64,000 bases of DNA from contig JAGFBZ010000900.1 in the NCBI GenBank assembly GCA_018398805.1, positions 1,922,001 through 1,986,000 of the forward strand, read 5' to 3'. Origin of the DNA: Hirundichthys speculiger. Taxonomy: Eukaryota; Chordata; Actinopteri; Beloniformes; Exocoetidae. The notes beneath the pieces are model-generated. The model was not told the origin of the DNA, ran no database searches, and saw only the letters and a list, made by a program, of their open reading frames with translations. Shown piece after piece: positions 44,372 to 55,132 of this stretch (positions are counted from its first letter, which is position 1; each line of letters opens with the position of its first letter). A program made the position numbers and the translations under genes.

Positions 44372-44737
44372 CAGTCATGGAAAAAATTATTAGACCACCA
44401 TTTTTTCTTCACTTTCTTGTTCATTTTAATACCTGGTACCACTAAACATCATCATGTGACTAAAACAGACAGAAAAGAAAACACTGAATGCATAAAAGCA
44501 GTGTTTTTGGCAGTACAACGCCATAGCTATTGATGTAAAAACTTAAGTGATTTAGGTTATAATCAAGAAAACCATGGAAAATGGTAAGATATCAGCTCTT
44601 AAATAAAACTCTTATGAGCAATCTTTGTGGTTATCGTTATGTTTGTCCAAACAAATGTACCTTTAGTTGTACCAGGCATTAAAATGAACAAGAAACTGAA
44701 GAAAACAAGGGTGGTCTAATAATTTTTTCCATGATTG
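44372..44737. mobile_element. Tc1/mariner MITE with about 70-bp inverted repeats
   Basis: Left cagtcatggaaaaaattatt, right inverted caatcatggaaaaaattatt, both followed inward by agaccacc, then ttcttgttcattttaat and cctggta. TA flanks both ends (44370-44371, 44738-44739). The interior is non-coding. Confidence 0.9.
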
Positions 44738-45969
44738 TATATGGGGTTATTTTGGTGGTTTGTGGACTTTTCAAATGTGTTTCATGAAATTGCAGGGAAA
44801 AATAAAGGAATTTTTGAAAATCTACATTTAAAACACCAAACAGCTGTCTGGTGCTTTTGTTAAAATGCAAATATCTTAAAATGGGTCTCATTCACTGCTC
44901 ATAGAGCAACATTTGCATGTGTTTCAGCATTCACAGAAATGTTGGCTGCCACAATGCATAGCAATGTAACACATTATGTAAAAAGTATAAGCTTATCTGT
45001 AGAATTTGCTCTTGACTCCCGTGGATGCATTTGTTCCTCCTCATGGGTCGGACCACCACCCTGGAAGAGTACGCTGCATGAGTTCAAAGCAAGTCTTCGG
45101 TTTGGCAGTCCACCTCCACCTGTTCTCTCATCTGAGATTCTCCGCTCTTTTGCAAATGACTCAGGTACTAACCTTAATCATCTTTGTATTTACCATATCC
45201 ATTGTGAGCTCCTCCCTTACTAACTCTTCTCATGTTTCAGGATCCAGAGTGCCCTACCTCTGGCTAGGAGTTCACATCTTCTCTCCATCTCCGGTCCGTC
45301 ACTCACCAGTCACTTCAAACCTTTTATCTAATTAACATGGTTTTTGGGCAGAGATTTAGGCTAATCAATGTGAGTGATACCATTTATGAAGATGCTTATT
45401 ATTACGATCAAATCCATCCTCTTGAATCTGGAGTAGGTTTATAGTAAGGAGAAGATTTATGTGCAAATGCAAAGTTCTGAATCTCACATCATCCAGTGTG
45501 CAATTTTATTTAATGCGCAAACTGAAGTTCAAGGGTGGACAATTGTTGGGAACGTCAATTTTTATTGAAAGTAAAACAGTTGCAGGCCACTCTGTGTTTC
45601 TTTGCAAAACAACAGTCCCATTTTGCAAATGTTGATGTCTGCTTATCAAAAGAATGAGCATTGGACATCCACATTCCAGGCTCAAAGATGTTAAATACCT
45701 TGGTTATAATGGTTTTAAATAACAGTTTTATGAGAAGAAATGTGGAACTTTTATGTTTTTGAAAGGAATGGGAAAGAAAAAAACTGGTGTAATGTTGCCC
45801 TGTAATGCTGTCATTACAGGGCAACATCCTTAATGATCTCTTATCTAGTAATGAATTTAAAGTCTATTCCATTTGAAAGGTCGAGGTTTATCAAAATTTC
45901 AAACATCACATAGAAACTACATCATGTACAAGCATGTTTTTCTTGTGTTCGTTCACTAATAATTCATCT
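44738..45969. other. Intergenic, no gene recognised
   Basis: A 45-95% pyrimidine-balanced segment at 45000-45330 has open frames in two registers but no domain. A short inverted repeat (ccctgtaatgctgtcattacaggg) lies at 45799-45822. Confidence 0.4.
45799..45822. repeat. Short perfect-looking hairpin
   Basis: The arms ccctgtaatg and cattacaggg are exact complements around a four-base ctgt loop, with ttgcc and ggcaa extending the stem. No T run follows, so there is no reason to call a terminator. Confidence 0.75.
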
Positions 45970-46330
45970 TTGTAGAGCATGGCTACGTGGTGGTGTGGTG
46001 ATTAGTACTGTTGCCTCACACAGCATGAAAGTTCCTGTTCCAAATCCCAGGCAAGGTCTTCCTGTTTGGAGTTTGTGTATCTTGTCATACTCCTATTGAG
46101 ACTAATTGTTAGTGGGGTTTTCTTCTGTACTCCAGCTTCTTCCTGTGGTCCAAAAACATGTATCTTAGACTGATTCAAAATTGTCCGCAGTAGTGAATGC
46201 GACCATGCATGGTTGTTCGTCTCACCAGTGTCTGTGATGAGCTATTGACCTATTCACACTGCACCCTGCCTCTCTCCTGATGACAGCTGGGATAGACTCC
46301 AGCCACCCCCCCACCTCCATCCACCCCTCC
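45970..46330 (+). repeat. Interspersed fish repeat, old copy
   Basis: Contains tggtgattagtactgttgcc, gttcctgttccaaatccc, ggagtttgtgtatctt, ccagcttcttcctgtggtcc and agctgggatagactccagcc. The same order of blocks recurs at 63080-63400. This is a very common non-coding teleost repeat with a tRNA-like ggttcgaacc motif near its start; I do not know its formal class. Confidence 0.65.
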
Positions 46331-47504
46331 TCCCATATCAGGAGAGAAGTGGGAAGAGAAGTATACCAATAAAATGCCCCCATAGTTTAAAAGAGCCGCC
46401 ATATCTCCCACAGGGGGTCATGGGTTCAAATTTTGTCACCCATCTGTAAATGCCAAACTCTAGCATCTGAGGTTTTACTGGGACATTGTCATGTAATATA
46501 TTGCTTCAGTGTCATGTATTTGCCTTGTATGTCAAGTAATGATATACTTATACAAAGAACTTTGCAGGTGAGAAGCAAGATACATACGTGACAACGGTTC
46601 AGCTCCTGAAGTGCTTATTTATCATAGAGGTCTCTGTGAAAAGGAAAGGAGGGGTTTAGGTCAAACAGTCATTACTAATACTAGCAGGGAATTCAGTGCA
46701 CGTTTAGCCTACGTAGCACTTTGATTTGAATCAAATCACATTAGGCAACCATTAGGGCAGTAAGTAGAGCGGAGTAGGGAAGGAGGGGTAATCTTCCCAT
46801 AAACCCTTTCAGTTGACACATCAGTCTCACTATACATTTATGTTATGGGAGTCTTCTACTCCTAACCCGCTCTTGTCACAAAATATTCTCAGGCAACCCT
46901 AATACACGTGGCTCTGGGCCAGACTAAATTGTTGCAACTTGTGTAGCATCAAATGAGGATTTAGTTGTTGAATGTCTGCTTCCAAAGTAACCGTGTGAGG
47001 AACTTTACCCATAAACTATTTCCATAGTTCCTGTGTTACCCTTGCCAAGATAATTAGTGACAGGAAAATGTGCTTGACAAATGGAATAAAGTTTTAAATT
47101 ACTTTTTTTTCTTCCCTATGGTGACAAAAAGGAAATGCTACAATGTAGGGATACAACAGTGACTCTGTTATGTTCAACTGAGCTGTGCCTTAATAGATTT
47201 TTGGATTTGGATCAGTTGCTGGCATTGTAATCTCAGTCTTGCTAGAATTTGAACAGTGCATATGTCATTAATTAACTTAAGGTCATGTATTTGGTATGGA
47301 TCTGTGTTCTTCAATTCAGATCCATTAACCTTGCATGTTTTAGATGTTTTTCTCCTCAAAACACCTCAATGGATCACCATCACCTCGTTATAAAGGTCTA
47401 GACAAGCCTGGCAATGATAACTAATTCAAGCCAGGTGTGTTTGTGGAGGGGAACATCTAAAACACAGCATCAAAAAAAAAAAAAAACTGCTAGCAAACAT
47501 TCTG
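46331..47504. other. Intergenic, no gene recognised
   Basis: No recognised motif. Confidence 0.45.
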
Positions 47505-48088
47505 CATATTTATCCATCCATCCTTCAATTTCTGCTTACCTGGATTTGAGTTTCCAGGGGTGGCAGCTTAATAAGAGGCGTTCAGATTTCTCTCTTTCCA
47601 GGCAACTCCTCCAGGCCTTCCAGGGGAGCACCAAGGCATTCTCAGGCCACCTGAGAGATGTAGTCTTCCCAGCATGCCCTGAGTCTGGTTCATGGTCTTC
47701 CCCAAGTTGAACATGCTTGAAACACCTCCATGAGGCATCTATGAGCCATTTTAACCAGATGCCCGGACCACCTCACTTGGCTTCCTCTGGATTCAGAGGG
47801 GCAGCAACTCTACTCTGAGTCTCTCCAATATGGCTGAACTTCTCACCCAGTCTCTAAAAGCAGCCTGCAGATGAAAGTAATTTCACCAACTTCTATCTGT
47901 GATCTCAGTCTGTACCCGAAGTTTATAACCTTAGGTGAGTGTAGGAACCAAGGTTTTTGGTAAACAGCGCCTTACCTTTTTTGGTTCAGCTCTCTTCACT
48001 ACAACAGACAGGAACAGAGTTCACACCACTGCAGACGCTGTACCAATGCACCTGAAGATCTCCTGCTCCATTCTTCCCTCAGTCACGA
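47505..48088 (-). pseudogene. Rex3/RTE-like LINE, RT C-terminus and 3' end
   Basis: The plus strand starts with the tail complement catccatcc, then ggggtggcagctt, and later ggattcagaggggcagcaact, ttcttccctcagtcacgaac. The inverse corresponds to the RT end and 3' UTR of Rex3/RTE-type LINEs (e.g. the gaagaatggagcaggagatc part, equivalent to residues EGRMEREID). Coding is fully degraded. The right end abuts a Tc1 terminal fragment. Confidence 0.7.
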
Positions 48089-48091
48089 ACA

Positions 48092-48152
48092 TACACTACT
48101 CATAAAAAGTTAGGAATATTTGGCCTTCGGATGAAGTTTTAGAGTGCACCTG
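48092..48152. mobile_element. Tc1-like terminal repeat fragment
   Basis: acactactcataaaaagttaggaatatttgg and the following cttcgg(a)tgaa(g)ttt correspond to the end of a common fish Tc1-like element. Only about 60 bases remain between the LINE and the SINE. Confidence 0.55.
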
Positions 48153-48156
48153 TTCT

Positions 48157-48420
48157 GGGGTGGCTGTAGCTCAGTTGGTAGAGTGGGTTCTCCAGTCACT
48201 GGAAGGTTGGTGGTTCGATCCCAGCTCCAACTGTCCACATGCCAAAGTGTCCTTGGGCAAGACACTGAACCCTAACTTGCCCCCGGTAGGTTGGCAGCAC
48301 CTTGCATGGCACCTGCTGCCAACTGGTGTGTGAATGAGTGAATGAGAGGCCATTGTAAACCGCTTTGAGCGCACATTGGTGTGGATAAAGCGGTATATAA
48401 GTGCAGTCCATTTACCATTT
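48157..48420 (+). mobile_element. tRNA-derived SINE
   Basis: tRNA-like head with A box (tagctcagttggtagagtgg) and B box (ggttcgatccc), then gtgtccttgggcaagacact, a widespread fish SINE body. It ends cgctttgagc...ataaagcggtatataagtgc, an L2-like 3' tail that would allow LINE-driven retrotransposition. The tRNA part is about 72 bases. Well preserved compared with other elements here. Confidence 0.85.
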
Positions 48421-48784
48421 TACCTAGCTGGAACCACAGACATTTTAGTTAAATATTCAGCCACTAGGGGGCACTATTCTCATTTATTAGCCTAAAAGCT
48501 TGTTTTGTACCCCTGTAGACTGAGATCTTGTTTTTTTCTTTATTGACTCTGAGCCATTGTAGAGCTAAGCAGGCAGGGAATCACATCCATCTTTTTTCGG
48601 GGAATCAGTTAATGAAGCCATTGTCTTGTTTCATGCTGTTTATCAGTTGTAGCTCTCAGTTAACTGCAGCTTTATATTTGTAGACTCACGTGCTATAGAC
48701 CTTTAAGGTACAGTGAAATACATTGATTAAAGCGGTTTATCACAATAAGTGTTCATTTTTGCATTTTTTCAAATACAGTTTGAC
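48421..48784. other. Spacer, no gene recognised
   Basis: ccactagggggcactattct near 48461 is a word seen in many fish repeats, but no element could be delimited. Confidence 0.4.
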
Positions 48785-49260
48785 CCAATTCATACGCTGA
48801 ACACAATAAAGTCATCATTATTCCCTACAGTGTGTGGAAGTGGTCCTCTGAATGCACATGTCAAACAGTTCAATCTTTCAGGACTTACTGCATAATGGTC
48901 AGTCACACCAAGGAAGCTCCTTCTCCTAAGTGACCAGCAGTCTGTAGTGGTGGCGATGTGATCCACTTTACTCATTTCCTAAGTTAACATGTTTTTCATA
49001 GTCTTTGCTAATTCTTCAGTCTTGATCTCAGGGTGACCCGTGTGATGACTTTGGCAGTAGGAAGGAGATCTGTGAGAAGCTCTCTGAAGACTTCATCTTC
49101 AACAGTTGACAATGGCTGAAGCCCATTGACAGCATACTGAACAATGGCCCTGTCAACTGCACTCTGAGATGTGGATCGGGTATCCAGCAAGGTGGTCTGT
49201 TTGATGGTGGAGGTCCCAGCTTCCAAAGCCCTCTTTTTTTTGCTCATATTTCTAGCTGCT
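48785..49260 (-). pseudogene. hAT transposase fragment (ZBED-like)
   Basis: Two frames. 49247-49008 reads STIKQTTLLD, then VDRAIVQYAVNGLQPLSTVE and VFRELLTDLLPTAKVITRVT. After a frameshift near 49010, 48975-48790 reads KVDHIATTTDCWSLRRRSFL then GVTDHYAVS. The blocks (M)xPLSTVE..F..L, P.R.TL and (A)TTDCW(T/S)..R(R/N)SF(L/I)GVTxHW are characteristic of ZBED1/ZBED4-like hAT transposases, where the first catalytic Asp lies in the TTDCW motif. The BED finger and the C-terminal dimerisation region are absent. Dead fragment. Confidence 0.8.
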
Positions 49261-49423
49261 CATATTTTTTAGATGGTGTGGATGTGCTCTACATGAAAAA
49301 CACAACAGTAAAAGAAATAACATTAGTTTAAATGGTACTTAAGACATCATTCAACAGTTCCCACAATGATAAGATTGCTCTAACGCAATCTTCCACCTCC
49401 CTAAACCCGGATCTTGCACCACT

Positions 49424-49424
49424 A

Positions 49425-49462
<38 letters not shown>
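49424..49462. repeat. (TA)n microsatellite
   Basis: About 38 bases of TA. Confidence 0.95.
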
Positions 49463-49467
<5 letters not shown>

Positions 49468-52015
49468 CCTATTGGTTGCTATGGTATGATAGCTATTCTG
49501 AAAAATGTATCAAAACAGATTCAAAACGACTGTCTCATACTGTAGGTCTTGCAATAAATCGTCACACCTGAGTAAATGGAGCGAGAGCATCTTTTTTGAA
49601 GACTTGTCTGATAACTGGATTATCAAATGTGTTAGTCTTATCTTTTATTTTTCCTCCTTTATATGAAAAGATGACCTACAGTTTATGCACAATAATAACA
49701 TTTTCTCCAGTATTTGAAATGTCAATTAATATACGCAAAAATAATAAATTGCTACCAACACTGACCCAGATTTAACAAACCAGATTTGGGAATGTTTTAC
49801 TATGTGGCTCCGGCCACTGGATCCATGGCTCGACAGAAAAAATAGATCAGTAAGGAGCTGCCATAGCAACAGGGAACCACCCCTTCATCATGAAACCCTC
49901 ACGACCAAGATAGAAACACATGAGGAAGAGAGCGCTTTAAAAAAAATAGAGCAAAGCATATAAAAATACTTAATTTTAAAGTGAAATGCTTTAGTTACTA
50001 CGTATTTGTTTAATACAGAGCATTTAACACTGCTAATAAAAGAGAAAGATCACAATAGTGTTGCACTTCCATGCACTCTCAGGGGAGGGGGTGGGGTGTG
50101 ACAAAACGTATTACGAAGGCCATGAGGAGAAAAAGAAGAGTTGGAGAGAATGATGGCAGATGTGTAGGAGCTTTTCAGGAGATGATAACAAAGCAAACTG
50201 CTATCGAATTATATCTTGCTTACCAAATCGATTTGAGCCAAAAACAACAGTAAGTGCAACAAGCAAGAAATCTATTCCCAGCACTGGGCGCAGCATTAAG
50301 GAATCACACGCTGAAATTGAAATCATCAATGACCGTCAGAGGGAGCGGATGGTACTTGAGCCCAGTAGTGATCAGAGTTTTATCCACACATCTGCTAGAC
50401 ACCAATCTTGGGCAGAAACTTGGAAGCACTCCCAGGTCCTCAGACTGAAAATATTTGGTTGTAGTAGCAAGACAAAACTCAACTAATCCATTATCCCACA
50501 GTGAACGTGTCAGCATCCTACTTCCTTTAGAAGTATGAAGAACAAAACAAACAAACAAACAAACAAACAAAAACAGATTATTCAATTTTTATATACTCAA
50601 GACTGCATTAAAAAGGTAAATAAATAAATAAACATAACAAATAATCAGGTATGCTTTTCAGAAACCCAAGAATCCACAAACACAGCCAACATCCCTATTT
50701 TCATTTTCAGGAAATAAAATGTTATTTAACAGAAATGAACCTGATTTCTGCCTCACAAATCCCGAGATGTTCCATTAAGATTAATAGAACCAAGTTCACG
50801 TGCCAAACATGTATCAAACATGAAGTGGAGCCTGTGCTCTGCCACCTTGAGCTGCTGCAGCTGCCTGTGTACTGACTTTGATGTTTTATTCATTTTCTTG
50901 GTTGACTGTAAAGTGCCTCATGAAGTATATGAAAAGGAAAAATAGAACTAGACATGTGCAGGGCAGCTTTTACGCAACACATTTGTTTTGCTCCTACTCA
51001 AGCAAAGCTACATTACTAAAAACTGCAACTTGAAAACCTTGAATGCCTTGAAAAACCTTTAACTGGGCTGGTGATGGAGCTTTTTTCTAATTTTCTTTTT
51101 AAGCAGAGGAAATGGTTTTAAGATGAAAATGGTTTAATATCCAACATGTAAGAGCCACATTCTGAATACATAAATGTCTGTACTGATGTCTGTCAACGTG
51201 AAAGGCAGTGGTTCAATTCTTAGCCTTCCAGTTCATCTGACACTAATGGATTCATTGGTGTATGATTGTATGATTGTATGTATGACAGAAAAAGCATTGC
51301 CCAGACTCAGTGGAATAGAGATCTGTATCAACCTATGTGGACTATGTGTGAATTGGTCTTGTAGTGTAAAAATGATATAATTAGACTCTATTTACAAAAT
51401 CTATCTTCCACTAATTCCTTTGAACTTTTGATTTCAGAAAATCCACAATCAGCAGTGTGAAAATTAAAACTCAGCCATTTTAGTTAATGGCTTAAACAAC
51501 TAACCACTGGGGGCATATTACAAGATGGTCAATGTGTCCATTTTGTCCATCAATCAATTCTGCCTTGTCTTTACCTCTTGTCCTGCTGTTCATTATTATT
51601 TCATACACTTATTCAAGAATGGTAACCAACAGTGTCCAGCTAAGTTTTACTAGGAACAGGAGAAAAAAATAACCCCAGTAGTAAGTAAAAGGAATGCAAA
51701 TAAGGAGCAACTCCAAAATGCTCTGTACATCTGACCCGTCAATGAGATGAGACCCTCATATTAGACGGATGAGAACATAGCTGGTAAAAATCATAATTCT
51801 CTGTACCAATGTGGCATTTATTAACAAAAATTGGGCAGAGATAAAAGGGTAAATCACACAGCACATAGCCACAGGCCAAGGACTCAAGCCTGTGAATTCT
51901 GTGTGTGAGTGGGCTGTGTGCAGTTATGAGTAGTTAGTGTTGCACAGCACTCACGACACTCTTTAGAGATTAGAATTTTAGAGAATCACCAAAGAGTTCT
52001 AATGGAGAATCACAC
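49463..52015. other. Intergenic, no gene recognised
   Basis: Includes (CAAA)n at 50545-50574 and (TGTATGAT)n near 51257-51282. Open frames at 50160-50585 show no domain. Confidence 0.45.
50545..50574. repeat. (CAAA)n microsatellite
   Basis: Six to seven copies of caaa. Confidence 0.9.
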
Positions 52016-52020
52016 ACACA

Positions 52021-52072
<52 letters not shown>
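52016..52072. repeat. (CA)n-(TA)n microsatellite
   Basis: Short CA run followed by about 48 bases of TA. Confidence 0.95.
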
Positions 52073-52076
<4 letters not shown>

Positions 52077-53335
52077 TTTTTTAAATCATGTTCACTGTAG
52101 CTCTGCTGTGTCCTCTTAGGTCCTGAGATTGGTCTCAAAATTGTTTCTTTTTTTCTTCACACCTACCAGGCTGCCTTGGTATTTATTGTAGATTTGGTTT
52201 AACTTTCTGTTTCATTTGCACATTATGACATTTAGACTCTCAGTGTATTCTGCACTCATGCATACATGCCAGATTTAACCAGGTCACACATCTCATGATT
52301 TAACACTCATTTAACATTCAGTTGGAATCCTGACTCCTTCTGACTTACATTAAGCTTTTTAATATTCTATTTATTACTTTAAGTCATAGTATTTCTGTCC
52401 TCTGTTTCTTTGACATTTGAGCGCGGTCATAATATTGTTTGCATGGCACAAAAATGTCTGTGTGGCTTGTGAGTTAATATGGTCACTATCTGATATATCT
52501 AAGATCAGCAGTCCTGGTCATTCAAGCAAAAAAAAAAACAAACTGCCCATTCAAGTCACTGATGGATTGATCAGTTCAGTAAATGAGGAGAAAATCCTGA
52601 TCATTCCACACAGCCACACAGACTTTGAGGAACTGCGCTCTGACAGGTGCACATTAACTACAGCTTGTCCTAACTGAAGACAATGTTTTATTTTGATAGA
52701 AAAGACAGGTAAGTAGTGAAATTGAATATGTACAAATTCCTAGAGTCATACCCCATGTGATATACATCCATCCAAAAATGAAAGTTCTGTGGCTGTTACT
52801 TTTAAAAGTCATGTTGGCTTGACAGCAACAAAGAGCAACTTCAGAAGTGAAAAGACCGACTGCAGCAAAAGAGAGAAGACAATGGTGAGATAGATCCATC
52901 AATTATTTTGTAATATGTTCTTAGACTAAACCAAACTGATGCTACATTTCCAACTGTAAACTATTTTAGACATTACACTTCACTGCAGTGCTGCTCATAA
53001 CACAGTTAGACCTGTATGGCCCAAGGGTGTTTGTTAGGCCAAAAGCCCTGGCGCCAGAACCCAGCAGGAGCCTTGATCAAAGTTTGTTTAAGCCCCCAAG
53101 GGGACAGAGGAGATGCTCTGCTTTCGACATATAAATGTAAATGAGGAAGTGACTGGATAGCTGGTGGGATAAACTATTGCCTTTGGTTCAAACCCTGCTC
53201 ATTTGTGCAGGGTCTGCTGGAGTCTATACCGGCTCTTTTTTGGTTCCCGAGACATCACTCACTTGCCTACACCTCAGATAGAGTGATACCAACAGACATA
53301 TACTGACATGTGATCCAGGTTAACAAGGTCTGCCT
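52073..53335. other. Intergenic, no gene recognised
   Basis: No coding motif. A tRNA-like pair of words is noted at 53156-53205 but not called. Confidence 0.4.
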
Positions 53336-53339
53336 CAGG

Positions 53340-53698
53340 TACTGAGGAACCAGAGCAGGGAAATTAGTAAGAAATTGGGAGTTGGAACAAGACATTCTGG
53401 GAACATGATATTACTGAAGTGCTATTACACCAGCAAGCTTAGAGAGAGGGGTTACATGCAGAGAAGATGGGAAGAATGGATTTTCGCTCAGTGTAAGAGA
53501 AATTTACTGTCCCAACTTGAGACAGATAAGGTGCAAGGGGGAGCCAGGATGACAGGTCAGAGAGATTGTGTACCATGCCCATCCTTAACACAAGGACCGC
53601 TGACCTGAGAGAAGGAATCATGAAATACCTTGCCTAGGGAAACTCAACCACCTCCTACTTACCAAGGCTAAACAGCATACTGGAGGATATGAATGCAA
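53340..53698 (+). pseudogene. LINE N-terminal region fragment
   Basis: Reads GNMILLKCYYTSKLRERGYM, then QRRWEEWI and LLSQLETDKVQG, followed in another frame by ADLREGIMKYL and LPRLNSILEDMNARM. I associate these with the region upstream of RT in the fish LINE family whose RT is on the opposite strand next to it (53700-55110). Stops and frameshifts are present. The identification of this N-terminal part is from memory of motif order and is less secure than the RT. Confidence 0.45.
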
Positions 53699-53699
53699 G

Positions 53700-55110
53700 A
53701 ATGCAACCTCTTCAATTCGGCGGTTCCCTGAGGCATTTACTGAGCAGGTCATCAGTGGGGGCCATCTTCTTGATGTATTCCTGGAAACCAAGTTTCATGT
53801 TTCTTGCATCGCTTCGAATTGCCAGGATATTACACCAGAAAAGGTATCTGATTACTGGTAGGGCATAGGTGTTGATAGCCTGGATCTTGTTATTCCTATT
53901 CAGCTGACTTTTAAGAACCTGCCTCACTCTCTGTAGGTATTTGGCTGACCTCTGAGCTGTCTCCTCGTGATTGCCATTTGCCTGGGGGATCCCCGGGCAT
54001 TTGCAGCTGTCTTGAACATCTACAATGTTGCCCTCCAGTAGTTCAACCCATTCAGTTCTGATCATCCCTCCTCTCTGAGAAACCATCGTTCCACACTTAG
54101 AGTCCAAATGACATACTGTTGCTGTGGATCCTGGTGAGGTGAATCAGGGTGTCACACTTGTTCTTGGCGTACAGCTTCATGTCTTCCATGGAGAGAAGGT
54201 GGCTGATGGTCACCCCATTTTGGAATTTGTACCCATAGATGCTCTACTTTATGATCTGATTGAGGTTTTTGCAGAACAGCAGGGGGAGGACAGTGCATCT
54301 CCTTGGTATATACCACATTTGATGCTAACCTGTGCTACTGGCTTTGAGTTGGCATCCCGAGTTGTCTTCCACAGTTTCATTGAGGTCTGGATGAAGGCAG
54401 TCAGTGTCCTGTTGATCCTATACAGCTTCAAGCACTGCAGTGTCCATGTGTGTGGCATTGAGTCATAGGCATTCTTGTAATCAATCCAGGCTGTGCATAG
54501 GTTTCGAGACTTGCATTCATGGGTGACTACCCTGTCAACCAGTAGCTGATGCTTGGCCTCTCTTGTGTTACTGTCTGGTGTTGCTATGTCCAGCTCATGT
54601 TTTGACCCATGTGCCTGCTGCTATGATGCTATGAAGCTGCTATTATGAATGATGGGAGCCTCCATGTAGTGCTGAGGCAGGTTACAGGCCAGTAGTTGGA
54701 TGGTATTGTTCCCTTCTGGGGGTCTTATATGATGAGGACTATCTGGCCTTGGGTTAGTCACTCTAGGTGGGTCCCTGACCCTGGTAGCTGATTCATTTGT
54801 GCTGCCAGGCGTTCGCAGGGTGCAGTTGCTGTTGCCACCTCACTGCCCTGCCATTGAGAGTAGATCTTGGATAGGTTGTTGGAGAACATCCTGTTTACGC
54901 TCCTGGTCTCTTCTTCTCTGGTGTATCTCTTGAGGCAGGTGACTAGGGCTATGAGACTTTGTTTGGTAGTTTTAGGTGCTTCTGCTGTAGATGGCTTTGC
55001 CCTATTTCTTAGACAACTGTTTCTGAATGTTCACACCTTTCTATATATTTGATAGATGACTAATTCCTCTCTGGGTAGCCGTGGTTTTTGCCTCTAGCCA
55101 TATTTTACAT
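53700..55110 (-). pseudogene. LINE reverse transcriptase, catalytic site altered
   Basis: Antisense RT. In element order: a decayed N-terminal RT part (55110-54470), LYRINRTLTAFI and SKPVAQVSIKCGIYQGDALS (motif B, 54458-54249), ISHLLSMEDMKLYAKN (motif C), then CKCPGIPQANGNHEE and YLQRVRQVLKSQLN, NTYALPVIRYLFWCN, and EYIKKMAPTDDLLSKCLREP (54107-53712). The catalytic YMDD of the family reads SMED: the first Asp is Glu at 54186-54184. The piece stops before the C-terminal nuclease-like part; a relative of that part is at 10120-10440. Confidence 0.82.
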
Positions 55111-55132
55111 GGAGGGTGTGACTTGGTATATA

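Noticed and set aside
45000..45335. Possible host exon with splice-like signals (caggtacta at 45162, tttcagg at 45235)
   Set aside because: Neither open frame shows a known domain, and splice-like words are common by chance.
48157..48230. Functional tRNA gene
   Set aside because: The A and B boxes are good, but the sequence continues into a SINE body and L2-like tail, and the cloverleaf is imperfect.
48171..48411. Minus-strand open frames
   Set aside because: Antisense through the tRNA-derived SINE.
53156..53215. tRNA-like pair tagctggtggg and ggttcaaaccc
   Set aside because: Spacing is short and no repeat body follows; chance is likely.
54124..54468. 114-codon plus-strand open frame
   Set aside because: Antisense shadow of the LINE reverse transcriptase.
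53340..55110. Twin-priming inversion
   Set aside because: That mechanism gives divergent halves with the 5' part inverted outward; here the two parts converge.
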